Shown: one piece after another, positions 9,996-17,542 of the stretch
How the letters are laid out: the number at the start of each line of letters is the position of its first letter
Position numbering within the stretch: position 1 is the stretch's first letter
From: DATDDB01 sp035260545
GTDB lineage: Bacteria; Pseudomonadota; Gammaproteobacteria; Burkholderiales; Gallionellaceae
NCBI GenBank assembly: GCA_035260545.1
Contig: DATFUZ010000072.1
Span: 1-24,522, forward strand
Reading direction: 5' to 3'
Length of the DNA stretch: 24,522 nt
The notes under the pieces: model-generated
Database searches by the model: none
Told to the model about the DNA's origin: nothing
What the model saw: the letters and a program-made list of their open reading frames with translations, nothing else
Made by a program: the position numbers and the translations under genes

Positions 9996-10925
9996 TCAGG
10001 CGGCGGCGCGTTGCGCGCGGCGCTGCTGGATGCGCGTGGCGAATGACCCCATGATGCGGCGATACAATTCGTCGCCCAGCACGGCGTCCTCGTTGCCCGC
10101 GTCGATATTGGGGTTGTCGTTGATTTCGATCACGTAGAGCTGCGCGCCGGCCTGCTTGATGTCCACGCCGTACAGGCCGTCGCCAATCAGGTTCGCGCTC
10201 CGCAGTGCCAGGCGCAGCGCCTCTTGCGGCGCCTCCTCCGGCGCCAGGGTGATGGTCGCGCCCTCCTCGTACGAGCCGTCATCCGCGTGGCGGATGATCT
10301 GCCAGTAGCCGGGCACCATGTGATACTGGCAGACAAACAGTACCTGGCGGTCGAGTATGCCGATACGCCAGTCAAAGGGGGTGGGCAAATACTGCTGAGC
10401 GACCAGCATCTTGGACAGGCCGAACAGGCGCTTCAGCTCCTGCTGCATTTCCGCCTCGGTGTCCACCTTGACCACGCCGCGCGAGAACGAACTGTCCGGC
10501 AGTTTGAGCACGCAGGGCAGGCCTATCGTGGGGATGATTTTCTTCAGGTTGCGGCGGTGTACCACCAGGGTGCGTGGTGCTGGTATCTTGTGGCGCGCGA
10601 ATAGCTGCGCCTGGAGGGCCTTGTTGTTGCACTTGAGGATGGAATTGGGGTCGTCTATCACCACCATGCCCTCCTCTGCGGCGCGGGTGGAAAACAGGTA
10701 GCTGTAATGGTTGGTGTAGGTGGTGTCACGGATGAACAGGGCATCGAACTGCGGCACGCGCTCCAAGTCGTCCGGAGAGATCAGCTCGGCACGCAGGCCG
10801 ACCGCGGCGGCGGCCTGCAGGAATTTCTGCATGGCGGACGGATTGGACGGCGGCTCCGGATTGTCCGGGTCAAACAGTATCGCCAGACGATACGGTTCGG
10901 CTCCGGGCGGGCTGGCGCTGCGCAT
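9996..10925 (-). CDS. RimK-type ATP-grasp ligase lacking the usual N-terminal domain
   Basis: A 309-aa protein. A pre-ATP-grasp region (residues 11-95, FDALFIRDTTYTNHYSY) is followed by ATP-grasp motifs: a lysine-rich nucleotide site (KLPDSSFSRGVVKV, 141-154), DWRIGIL (185-191), and the Mg-binding EINDNPNIDAG (267-277). It would ligate an amino acid such as glutamate to an acceptor using ATP, but the substrate is unknown. Family members I recall carry an additional N-terminal RimK-like domain of about 150 residues. Here an in-frame stop lies about 50 bp upstream of the ATG and the next gene leaves no room, so that domain is absent. The Shine-Dalgarno (AGAGG) is weak. A poor promoter (TTGTGC, 19 bp, TAAATT; 11003-10973) lies upstream. 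Confidence 0.8.
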   Translation of the reverse strand: MRSASPPGAEPYRLAILFDPDNPEPPSNPSAMQKFLQAAAAVGLRAELISPDDLERVPQFDALFIRDTTYTNHYSYLFSTRAAEEGMVVIDDPNSILKCNNKALQAQLFARHKIPAPRTLVVHRRNLKKIIPTIGLPCVLKLPDSSFSRGVVKVDTEAEMQQELKRLFGLSKMLVAQQYLPTPFDWRIGILDRQVLFVCQYHMVPGYWQIIRHADDGSYEEGATITLAPEEAPQEALRLALRSANLIGDGLYGVDIKQAGAQLYVIEINDNPNIDAGNEDAVLGDELYRRIMGSFATRIQQRRAQRAAA

Positions 10926-11176
10926 GATGGCCGACCTCTGGGTGCATGCACTGGAGGCAGTGCGATGGTGTTAATTTACAGCGTTTTTGAGAGCGCTGCA
11001 CAACCGCAGCGGGGCATTCGCGATACGGCGCTGGAATGCAAGGGCTGGAGGGGGCGGAAGTGCCCGGAAGACCTGCGACATAGGTATCGCATCGGCGCTT
11101 AAGGAAGCAAATGCCGCGGGACGGAAATGCCTGGCTCGCAGCGGCGCCCCGAAACAGGGGCCTTGAGGCACAACAA

Positions 11177-11197
11177 CGAAGGCGGTGACCGCCTTCG
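11177..11197 (-). terminator. Intrinsic terminator of the Asr-like gene
   Basis: Read on the - strand: CGAAGGCGG, loop TCA, CCGCCTTCG, then TTGTTGTG. It is a perfect 9-bp stem with a T-rich tail, 20 bp after the stop codon of the small exported protein. With the sigma-54 promoter upstream, it defines a compact transcript of roughly 310 nt. Confidence 0.65.
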
Positions 11198-11217
11198 CCG
11201 TTGCCGGCTGCCCAAAC

Positions 11218-11427
11218 TTACTTGGCTGCCTTCTTCTTGGCTTTGTGATGCTTCTTGGCATGTGCCTTCTTGTGCTCGGCCTTCTTGGGCTCAGCCTTGG
11301 CGGCGGGAGCAGCAGCAGCAGCGGCAGGCGCAGCAGCAGCAGCAGGAGCGGCACCTTCGGCAGCGGTGGCGCCAAAGGACACAGCAGCGAAGGCTGCAGC
11401 GATCAGCAGAGATGCAATTTTGCTCAT
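11218..11427 (-). CDS. Small exported Ala/Lys/His-rich protein, Asr-like
   Basis: A 69-aa protein. Residues 1-23 form a Sec signal peptide ending in GATAAE (AxA cleavage). The mature part is about 46 residues of low complexity: an Ala/Pro block, then repeated KKAEHKKAHAKKHHKAKKKAAK with almost only Ala, Lys and His. The composition and layout recall the enterobacterial acid-shock protein Asr (signal peptide plus a basic, disordered, His/Lys-rich periplasmic tail) rather than any enzyme; homology is not proven. The ATG at 11427 is preferred over an upstream in-frame ATG (11478) because it has TAGGA at a good distance and gives a clean signal peptide. It stands alone between a sigma-54-type promoter and an intrinsic terminator, next to the glrR gene. 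Confidence 0.75.
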   Translation of the reverse strand: MSKIASLLIAAAFAAVSFGATAAEGAAPAAAAAPAAAAAAPAAKAEPKKAEHKKAHAKKHHKAKKKAAK

Positions 11428-11463
11428 TTTGAATTTCCTATCTGATAAGAAGTTGTAAAGTCT

Positions 11464-11485
11464 CCGGGCATAAGGCAACGCCCGG
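11464..11485 (-). other. Hairpin in the 5' leader of the Asr-like mRNA
   Basis: CCGGGC, 10-nt loop, GCCCGG on the - strand, beginning about 3 nt after the predicted start site. A 5'-terminal hairpin can protect an RNA from decay or serve as a pairing site for a small RNA. Six GC-only pairs make it plausible. Confidence 0.4.
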
Positions 11486-11498
11486 CAGCGACTATGTT

Positions 11499-11514
11499 AG
11501 CAAGCCGCGTGCCA
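11499..11514 (-). promoter_or_regulatory. Sigma-54 (RpoN) promoter of the Asr-like gene
   Basis: On the - strand TGGCACG-CGGC-TTGCT matches the RpoN consensus TGGCACG-N4-TTGCW, with GG (-24) and GC (-12) separated by exactly 10 bp. The predicted start is near 11488, leaving a leader of about 61 nt. No good -35/-10 promoter overlaps it. It would need an enhancer-binding activator, and glrR, encoding one, is the next gene upstream. Confidence 0.72.
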
Positions 11515-11531
11515 GTGCCTTGTACGTTTAG

Positions 11532-11544
11532 AATCATGGTGTTA
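11532..11544 (+). promoter_or_regulatory. Possible IHF site between enhancer and sigma-54 promoter
   Basis: AATCAT-GGTG-TTA fits the IHF consensus WATCAANNNNTTR with one mismatch. It lies between the GlrR-type box and the -24 element, where a DNA bend would be useful. It overlaps an inverted repeat CATGGT-GTTAA-ACCATG (11535-11551), which might be a separate site. Confidence 0.35.
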
Positions 11545-11576
11545 AACCATGGCCGGGCAGGGATGGCCGGGCGGAG

Positions 11577-11594
11577 TGTCGCCAACTGACGACA
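11577..11594. promoter_or_regulatory. GlrR-type upstream activating sequence, perfect TGTC-N10-GACA
   Basis: TGTC-GCCAACTGAC-GACA is an exact match to the TGTC-N10-GACA palindrome that enterobacterial GlrR (QseF) binds upstream of glmY. It is centred about 73 bp from the -24 element, roughly -97 from the predicted start, a normal position for a sigma-54 enhancer. Confidence 0.65.
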
Positions 11595-11641
11595 GGTTTT
11601 CCACGCAAGGGGGTAGACCGTTGATTTACAAGGAGAGCAGA

Positions 11642-11659
11642 CGTCGCCACCCGGAGACA
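11642..11659. promoter_or_regulatory. Second, near-perfect GlrR-type box
   Basis: CGTC-GCCACCCGGA-GACA differs from TGTC-N10-GACA at one base. It is centred 65 bp from the first box, about six helical turns, so both would lie on a similar face of the DNA. It abuts the glrR stop codon (11660). Confidence 0.42.
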
Positions 11660-13036
11660 CTAGGTTGACGTATCCTGCGTGTTCTTGAATGCGGCCGGAT
11701 CCAGTTCGTATTTGTGCAGCAGCTTGTAGAATTCGGTACGGTTCTTGAGCGAGAGGCGCGCGGCATGGGTGACGTTGCCGGCGGTAATCTTCAGGGTGCG
11801 GATCAGGTAGTCGCGCTCGAAGCGCTTTTTCGCCTCCTCCAGCGGCATGAAAGCCGCTTCACCTCGGTGCAGGCTCTTCTCGATGACCACCGATGAAATG
11901 ATAGGCGTGGTGGATAGCGCCACGCTCTGCTCCACGACGTTGAGCAACTGGCGCACGTTGCCCGGCCAAGGCGCGTTCACCAGCGCCGCCATGGCCTCGG
12001 GCGAGAAGCCGTTCACGGCGCGGCCGTAAGTCGCGGCAAGCTGCGGCAGGAAGTGCTTGGCCAGCAGCGGAATGTCTTCGCGCCGCTGGGACAGTGCGGG
12101 TATGGTCAACTCGACCACATTGAGCCGGTAATAGATGTCCTCGCGGAAGGTGCCGGCGGCAATGGCGGCTTTGAGGTCGCGATGGGTGGCCGAGATGATG
12201 CGCACGTCGACATTGAGCGGCTGGGTGGAACCCACCGGGGTGAGCTGCTTCTCCTGCAGCACGCGCAGCAGCTTGCCCTGGAGCGACAGCGGCATGTCGC
12301 CGATTTCGTCCAGAAAGATGGTGCCTCCGTGCGCGGCCTGGAACAGGCCCTTGTGGTCGCGCACCGCGCCCGAAAACGCGCCCCGGGCATGGCCGAACAA
12401 TTCGGATTCCAATAATTGTTCGGGTATGGCCGCGCAATTGATGGCGACGAAGGGACCATGCGCGCGCCGGCTTGCGTGGTGAATGGCCTGCGCCAGCAGT
12501 TCCTTGCCGGTGCCACTTTCGCCGCGGATCAGCACGCTGGCATCGCCTTCGGCTACGCGCTTGGCCTTGGCGAGCAGATCTTCCATGACGGCGCTCTGGG
12601 TAATGATGCGTGCGCGCCAGCTGTCCGCAGCGGCGGGCTGCTGCGTGTCGGGGGCCGCATGCAGACCCAGGGCACGCTCTATGCTGTTCAGCAGCTCATG
12701 GCTGTCGAATGGTTTGGTCAGGTAGCCATACAGCCCGCGCTGGGTTGCTGCAACCGCATCGGGGATGGTGCCGTGGGCGGTCAGCATGATCACGGGCAGC
12801 GCCGGCGCTTCGCGGTGGATGCGCTCGAACAGGGCGAGTCCGTCCATGTCCGGCATGCGCATGTCGGTGATTACGAGATGGGGGCGCGCGACGGCGATCT
12901 GGCCGATGGCCGCGGCAGCACTCTCCGCCGTGGTGACCGCATAGCCCGCCGCGCGCAGACGCATGGCGAGCAGACGCAGGAGGTCGGCATCGTCGTCGAC
13001 CAGCAGGATACGATGTGCGTTGGCGGCAAGAGTCAT
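11660..13036 (-). CDS. glrR: Sigma-54-dependent response regulator GlrR (QseF)-like
   Basis: A 458-aa NtrC-family activator. The receiver domain (residues 8-125) has the acidic pocket LVDDDAD, phospho-acceptor Asp58 (VITDMRMPDMDG), Thr86 and Lys108 (YLTKPF). The AAA+ domain (about 145-370) has Walker A GESGTGKE (172-179), a GAFSGA loop (219-224; Ser in place of the canonical Thr of GAFTGA), and Walker B TIFLDEIGD (239-247). The Fis-type helix-turn-helix is at the C terminus (GNVTHAARLSLKNRTEFYKLL), where NRTEFYKLL is typical of GlrR. The start codon overlaps the stop of the qseG-like gene (ATGA). Matching DNA boxes and a sigma-54 promoter lie directly downstream, in front of the Asr-like gene. 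Confidence 0.88.
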   Translation of the reverse strand: MTLAANAHRILLVDDDADLLRLLAMRLRAAGYAVTTAESAAAAIGQIAVARPHLVITDMRMPDMDGLALFERIHREAPALPVIMLTAHGTIPDAVAATQRGLYGYLTKPFDSHELLNSIERALGLHAAPDTQQPAAADSWRARIITQSAVMEDLLAKAKRVAEGDASVLIRGESGTGKELLAQAIHHASRRAHGPFVAINCAAIPEQLLESELFGHARGAFSGAVRDHKGLFQAAHGGTIFLDEIGDMPLSLQGKLLRVLQEKQLTPVGSTQPLNVDVRIISATHRDLKAAIAAGTFREDIYYRLNVVELTIPALSQRREDIPLLAKHFLPQLAATYGRAVNGFSPEAMAALVNAPWPGNVRQLLNVVEQSVALSTTPIISSVVIEKSLHRGEAAFMPLEEAKKRFERDYLIRTLKITAGNVTHAARLSLKNRTEFYKLLHKYELDPAAFKNTQDTST

Positions 13037-13572
13037 GGGCCATCCTTCTGGGTCATGGTGCGCTCCAGGTCTTTGACCGAATCGATCTTCAACTGCAGCG
13101 CGTCGGCGTGCGACTTCTCCGCCGCTAGGTCCTTCTGGAGATTTTGCACTTTCTGGTCCGCGGCCTGCTGCCGCCGCAAGACGGCGCTAAGCATGTCGGC
13201 AACGTCGCGCAGTCCGGCGGGGACGCCTTCACCCTCCTGCGGCGGCGCGGCCAGCAAGTGCAGCGCGGAAGCAGGGTTGTAAGGCGCAGTATCAGGGATG
13301 GACAGCAGCATCGCGAGTTTCACGCGGTCGGCACCGCTTTTGCTCTGCTGGAAATGCTCATTTACGGCTGCATATTCCGCAGCAAGCCGGGCCGGCGGCA
13401 GAGTGGACAGGCAGCGGTAATAGTGCAGCATGTCGTGCTCTCCCAGCACGACGGCGGGCGGCGGCGGACAGCTTACTTCGGCGGTCATCAGGCGGCCTGC
13501 ATCCGGCCGCGCGCAGGCGGCAAGCAGGAGGAGCGGCAGAAGTATGCGTAGGGAGCGGCTGGAAAAGTTCAT
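13033..13572 (-). CDS. qseG: QseG (YfhG)-like lipoprotein
   Basis: A 179-aa lipoprotein: signal with lipobox LAAC, Cys20, followed by Ala-Arg, so not an inner-membrane Asp+2 retention signal. A middle helical region contains two further cysteines (EVSCPPPP and YYRCLST) that could form a disulfide. The C-terminal third is a coiled coil (LRRQQAADQKVQNLQKDLAAEK) ending in KIDSVKDLERTMTQK, resembling the end of E. coli QseG. In E. coli, QseG is an outer-membrane lipoprotein that contacts the sensor QseE/GlrK and controls the phosphorylation state of the system. The frame is open far upstream through glrK, but the ATG at 13572, 10 bp after the kinase stop, gives the signal peptide. It overlaps glrR by 4 bp. 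Confidence 0.78.
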   Translation of the reverse strand: MNFSSRSLRILLPLLLLAACARPDAGRLMTAEVSCPPPPAVVLGEHDMLHYYRCLSTLPPARLAAEYAAVNEHFQQSKSGADRVKLAMLLSIPDTAPYNPASALHLLAAPPQEGEGVPAGLRDVADMLSAVLRRQQAADQKVQNLQKDLAAEKSHADALQLKIDSVKDLERTMTQKDGP

Positions 13573-13582
13573 GCGGTCACGG

Positions 13583-15034
13583 TCAATGGGGGGCAGGCAG
13601 CGTAAGCCGGAAACATGCACCTGATTGCTGGTCCACCAGTTCAAGCTTACCGGCGTGCGCCAGCGCATAATCCTTGGCGATGGCCAAGCCCAACCCGGTG
13701 CCTTTGGCTGATTCGCGTGCGGGCGGACGTCCCTGGTAAAACGCATCGAAGATGCGCTCGCGGTCGTCCGCAGCGACGCCGGGGCCGCTGTCGGCCACGT
13801 CGATGCGTATGCTACCATCAATCCGCGCAACGTTGACGCGGATGGCGCCGCCGCGCACGGAGTACTTAATCGCGTTGGACAGCAGATTGTCGACGATAAT
13901 CCGCAACTTTTGCTCGTCGCCTTGCACGATTTCTTCCCCGCACTCGAGCAGCACACGGAGGTCCTTGTTTTGCAAGGCCAGCCCGTGGTCCTGTACGACC
14001 GACGCAAGCAGGGGCCGCAGGGCCAGACTGCGGCTGGCCAGCACCGCCTTGCCGGTTTGCAGCGCGTTGAAATTCAGCAAATCCTCGATGCGTTTTTGCA
14101 ACACGATACTGTTGTCCAGCATGATGGAGGCGATCTCCTTCTGCTTGTCGGAAAGTTCGCCGGCGATACCCTCGTTGAGCAGCCCCGCACCCTCGCGCAG
14201 CGAGGTGAGCGGCGTCTTCAGTTCGTGCGACACGTGCTGCAGGAAGGTGGTCTTCTGGCGCTCCAGTTCAAGCAGGGAAATGCGCAGCCACTCCAGCTTA
14301 TCGCCCAGACGCTGCAGGTCTTGCGGGCCACCGATGCGCACGGGTTGCGACAGTTCGCCGCTGCCCATGGACTGGATGGCTGCATGGATCTGCTGGATGG
14401 GCGTGGTGATCAGGCGCGCCGCGCTGGCGGCAAGGAGGATCGCGAACGGCACCAGCAGCACTGCCAACCACAGCGTGACGGCGCCCGCGCGCTCCACGGT
14501 GGCTTGCAAGGTATCCATTTGCCGTTCGATTTCGGCATCGCCGCTGGAAGTGAAGGCCCCGACGGCTTCCTGCAAGGCGGTGAAATCGATCGCCAGATCG
14601 CGCGGGTGGCCCTCCGCAGGCAAGGCGCTGAGCTTGGCATAGATCTCGGCATCCGCGGCCTTGACGCGGGCCAGCATGGCGATTTGCGCAGGGGTGAGCG
14701 GCAGGCTGCCCAGCGCGGAAAGCGACTGGCGGAAGCGGTCGCGGCTCTGGAAATAGGTATCGAGCAGAGTGGCGTCATTGAGGATGCGCGACAGGCGGAC
14801 GCCATGTTCCATCTTTTCCAGTTGATTGACCAGGCTCCGGCTGTAGCGGCCTATCTGTTCCGCCTGGTAAACAATGGCGCGGCTTTCCCTGGCAAAGCGG
14901 GTAATGGATTCCGCGCCATACACGATGGGCGCTATGAGCGGAACCGCGACCAGCATCAAACAGGCCAGGATCAAGCCGGAAAACGAGCGCGGGCGCAGGC
15001 CGACCGCACGCTTCGATATGCTATTCAGGCGCAT
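13583..15034 (-). CDS. glrK: Sensor histidine kinase GlrK (QseE)-like
   Basis: A 483-aa inner-membrane kinase. TM1 (about 20-41), a periplasmic helical sensor region (about 42-185), TM2 (about 186-206), HAMP (207-260), and a dimerisation/phospho-acceptor domain with His270 in FLQHVSHELKTPLTSL, followed by EGAGLLNEGIAGELSDKQKEI. The ATPase domain has the N box DNLLSNAIKYS, G1 DSGPGV and G2 GTGLGLAIA. The helical periplasmic domain and the order kinase-lipoprotein-regulator match GlrK-QseG-GlrR. GTGGAG precedes the ATG at 15034. It starts only 32 bp after gyrB with no terminator visible, so readthrough from gyrB is likely to contribute to its expression. Confidence 0.85.
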   Translation of the reverse strand: MRLNSISKRAVGLRPRSFSGLILACLMLVAVPLIAPIVYGAESITRFARESRAIVYQAEQIGRYSRSLVNQLEKMEHGVRLSRILNDATLLDTYFQSRDRFRQSLSALGSLPLTPAQIAMLARVKAADAEIYAKLSALPAEGHPRDLAIDFTALQEAVGAFTSSGDAEIERQMDTLQATVERAGAVTLWLAVLLVPFAILLAASAARLITTPIQQIHAAIQSMGSGELSQPVRIGGPQDLQRLGDKLEWLRISLLELERQKTTFLQHVSHELKTPLTSLREGAGLLNEGIAGELSDKQKEIASIMLDNSIVLQKRIEDLLNFNALQTGKAVLASRSLALRPLLASVVQDHGLALQNKDLRVLLECGEEIVQGDEQKLRIIVDNLLSNAIKYSVRGGAIRVNVARIDGSIRIDVADSGPGVAADDRERIFDAFYQGRPPARESAKGTGLGLAIAKDYALAHAGKLELVDQQSGACFRLTLPAPH

Positions 15035-15066
15035 TGCTCCACGGGCCGCCGCGTCCGGCGCCCTTC

Positions 15067-17496
15067 CTAGACGTCGAGGTTTTTCGCACCCAGGGCATTC
15101 TGCTCGATGAATTCGCGGCGCGGCTCGACCACGTCACCCATCAGCGTGGTGAAAATCTCGTCGGTGGTGACAAGGTCTTCGATGCCCACCTTGAGCAATA
15201 CGCGATTGTTCGCGTCCATGGTGGTCTCCCACAACTGCTCGGGGTTCATTTCGCCCAGGCCCTTGTAGCGCTGGATGGATACGCCCTTCTTGGCCTCCTC
15301 CAGCAGCCATTCGATGGCCTGCTTGAAGCTGGCGACCGTGCGTTTCTGCTCGCCCCGCGAAACGTGCGCGCCTTCGCCCACCAGCCCGTTCAATACCTCG
15401 GCGGCCTGGCGGATCTGCGCATAGTCGCTGCCGCCGAAGAAGTCGGCATCCATGTAGCTGGTGGAATAATTGCCGTGCAGCAGTTTTTGCAGGCGCAGAC
15501 GGCGCTCGCCGCTTTCGTCGGTTTCCGCGGCAACCTGGATGGTGCCGGCGCACGCTGCCTGCAGCAATTCCGCGCTGTGCTGCGCCTGGGCGTCGTCTGC
15601 CAGCGAGAGCGGAGGCAGATTCAGCAAAGCATGGGTCGCTTCCGGCGCGATGAAGCGCGACAGGCGCTCGATCACCGCCTCGGCCAGGAAATATTTCTTG
15701 GCGATCTCCTCCAGCGCCTGGGCCTGGATGGCTTCGGCGTTTAGCGAAGGATAGAGGGCGGCATTGTTCAACGCAGACTTGAGCATGTAAATCTTCAGCT
15801 CCTGGTCATCCTTGAGGTAGCGCTCTTCCTTGCCCTGCTTGATCTTGTACAACGGCGGCTGGGCAATGTAGATGTGGCCGCGCTCGACCAGTTCTGGCAT
15901 CTGGCGGTAGAAGAAGGTCAGCAGCAGGGTGCGGATGTGCGAGCCGTCGACGTCCGCGTCGGTCATGATGATGATGCGGTGGTAGCGCAACTTGTCCGGG
16001 TTGTACTCGTCCTTGCCGATGCCGGTGCCCAGCACGGTAATCAGGGTGGCGATCTCCTGCGAGGAAATCAGCTTCTCGAAACGCGCACGCTCCACGTTCA
16101 GTATCTTGCCCTTGAGCGGCAGAATGGCCTGATAGTGACGGTCGCGGCCCTGCTTGGCGGAACCGCCGGCGGAGTCGCCCTCAACCAGATAGAGTTCGGA
16201 TTTTCCGGGGTCCTTTTCCTGGCAGTCGGCCAGCTTGCCCGGCAGGCCGATGCCGTCGAGCACGCCCTTGCGCCGCGTCAGTTCGCGCGCCTTGCGTGCC
16301 GCTTCGCGCGCGCGCGCGGCGTCGATGATCTTGCCGCACAGTATTTTGGCGTCGGTGGGATTCTCCGCCAGGTATTCCGCCAGTTTTGCGCCGACAACCT
16401 CCTGCACCACCGGCTGCACCTCGCTCGAAACCAGCTTGTCCTTGGTCTGCGAGGAGAACTTGGGTTCCGGCACCTTCACCGACAACACGCAGGTGAGGCC
16501 TTCGCGCATGTCGTCGCCGGAAGTCTCGACCTTGGCCTTCTTGGCCAGTTCGTTTTCCTCGATGTATTTGTTGATGACGCGGGTCATGGCCATGCGCATG
16601 CCGGTCAGGTGGGTACCGCCGTCACGCTGAGGAATGTTGTTGGTGAAGCACTGCACCATTTCGGAATAGCTGTCGTTCCATTGCATGGCGACCTCGACCG
16701 TCACCCCCTCCTTCTCGCTCATGGCGTGAAATACATGGGGATGCAGCGTCACCTTGTTCTTGTTCATGTACTCGACAAAGCCGCGCACGCCGCCGGAATG
16801 GGCGAAGTTTTCGCTCTTGCCGGTGCGGTGGTCGATGAGTTCAACCTTCACCCCGTTGTTGAGGAAGGACAGTTCGCGCAGGCGTTTCGACAAGATTTCG
16901 TAGTGGAATTCAACGGTGCCGAAGATCTCCTTGTCGGCCAGGAAGTGGACCTCGGTGCCGCGCTGGGTGGTTTCGCCCAGGACCTTGAGGGGGGAGACTT
17001 CGACGCCGTTCTGCACCTCGACGACGCGGTCCACCGGGGCACCGCGATGGAATTCGATAAAGTGCTTCCTGCCGTCGCGGCAGATGGTGAGCTTGAGCCA
17101 TTCGGACAGGCCGTTGACGCAGGAGACGCCGACCCCGTGCAAGCCGCCGGAGACCTTGTAACTGTTCTGGTTGAACTTGCCCCCGGCATGCAGCACGGTC
17201 ATCACAATCTCGGCGGCGGATCGCTTGGGTTCGAACTTGTCGTCGAACTTGATACCGACCGGAATGCCACGGCCGTTGTCGGAGACCGAAATGGAATTGT
17301 CAGCGTGGATGACTACCTTGATGTCGTCGCAATAGCCGGCCAGCGCTTCGTCGATGGCATTGTCCACCGCTTCGAACACCATGTGGTGCAGGCCGGTGCC
17401 ATCGGAGGTGTCGCCGATGTACATGCCGGGCCGCTTGCGCACGGCCTCCAGCCCTTCGAGCTGCTGGATGCTGGATTCGTCGTAGTTGTCGCTCAT
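15067..17496 (-). CDS. gyrB: DNA gyrase subunit B
   Basis: An 809-aa ATPase subunit of DNA gyrase, which introduces negative supercoils. GHKL ATPase domain (Glu42 in MVFEAVDNAIDE; glycine loops NGRGIPV and GGLHGVGVS), transducer domain (about 220-390), and TOPRIM domain with EGDSAGGSAKQGRDR (from residue 439) and DADVDGSHI. An insertion of about 150 residues follows (YMLKSALNNAALYPSL... to ...SDYAQIRQAAEVLN) as in proteobacterial GyrB. The C-terminal YKGLGEMNPEQLWETTM is intact. Length is normal (E. coli 804). It follows dnaN by 46 bp in the classical dnaA-dnaN-gyrB order (recF is missing) and runs directly into glrK. Confidence 0.98.
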   Translation of the reverse strand: MSDNYDESSIQQLEGLEAVRKRPGMYIGDTSDGTGLHHMVFEAVDNAIDEALAGYCDDIKVVIHADNSISVSDNGRGIPVGIKFDDKFEPKRSAAEIVMTVLHAGGKFNQNSYKVSGGLHGVGVSCVNGLSEWLKLTICRDGRKHFIEFHRGAPVDRVVEVQNGVEVSPLKVLGETTQRGTEVHFLADKEIFGTVEFHYEILSKRLRELSFLNNGVKVELIDHRTGKSENFAHSGGVRGFVEYMNKNKVTLHPHVFHAMSEKEGVTVEVAMQWNDSYSEMVQCFTNNIPQRDGGTHLTGMRMAMTRVINKYIEENELAKKAKVETSGDDMREGLTCVLSVKVPEPKFSSQTKDKLVSSEVQPVVQEVVGAKLAEYLAENPTDAKILCGKIIDAARAREAARKARELTRRKGVLDGIGLPGKLADCQEKDPGKSELYLVEGDSAGGSAKQGRDRHYQAILPLKGKILNVERARFEKLISSQEIATLITVLGTGIGKDEYNPDKLRYHRIIIMTDADVDGSHIRTLLLTFFYRQMPELVERGHIYIAQPPLYKIKQGKEERYLKDDQELKIYMLKSALNNAALYPSLNAEAIQAQALEEIAKKYFLAEAVIERLSRFIAPEATHALLNLPPLSLADDAQAQHSAELLQAACAGTIQVAAETDESGERRLRLQKLLHGNYSTSYMDADFFGGSDYAQIRQAAEVLNGLVGEGAHVSRGEQKRTVASFKQAIEWLLEEAKKGVSIQRYKGLGEMNPEQLWETTMDANNRVLLKVGIEDLVTTDEIFTTLMGDVVEPRREFIEQNALGAKNLDV

Positions 17497-17542
17497 GGAT
17501 GATATTCCTGTTCCGGATAATTCCTGGTTCGATGTGCCGCGG

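Noticed and set aside
11301..11350. GCAGCAGCAGC-type repeat tract
   Set aside because: It is the coding sequence of the Ala-rich part of the exported protein, not an independent microsatellite; the repeat reads as poly-Ala codons.
13573..14007. Upstream extension of the qseG-like frame
   Set aside because: It overlaps glrK in another frame and shows no signal; the real start at 13572 gives a clean lipoprotein signal peptide.
15874..17502. 542-codon open frame on the + strand
   Set aside because: Antisense to gyrB; no start-site signals and no domain logic. The long frame is a codon-bias shadow.
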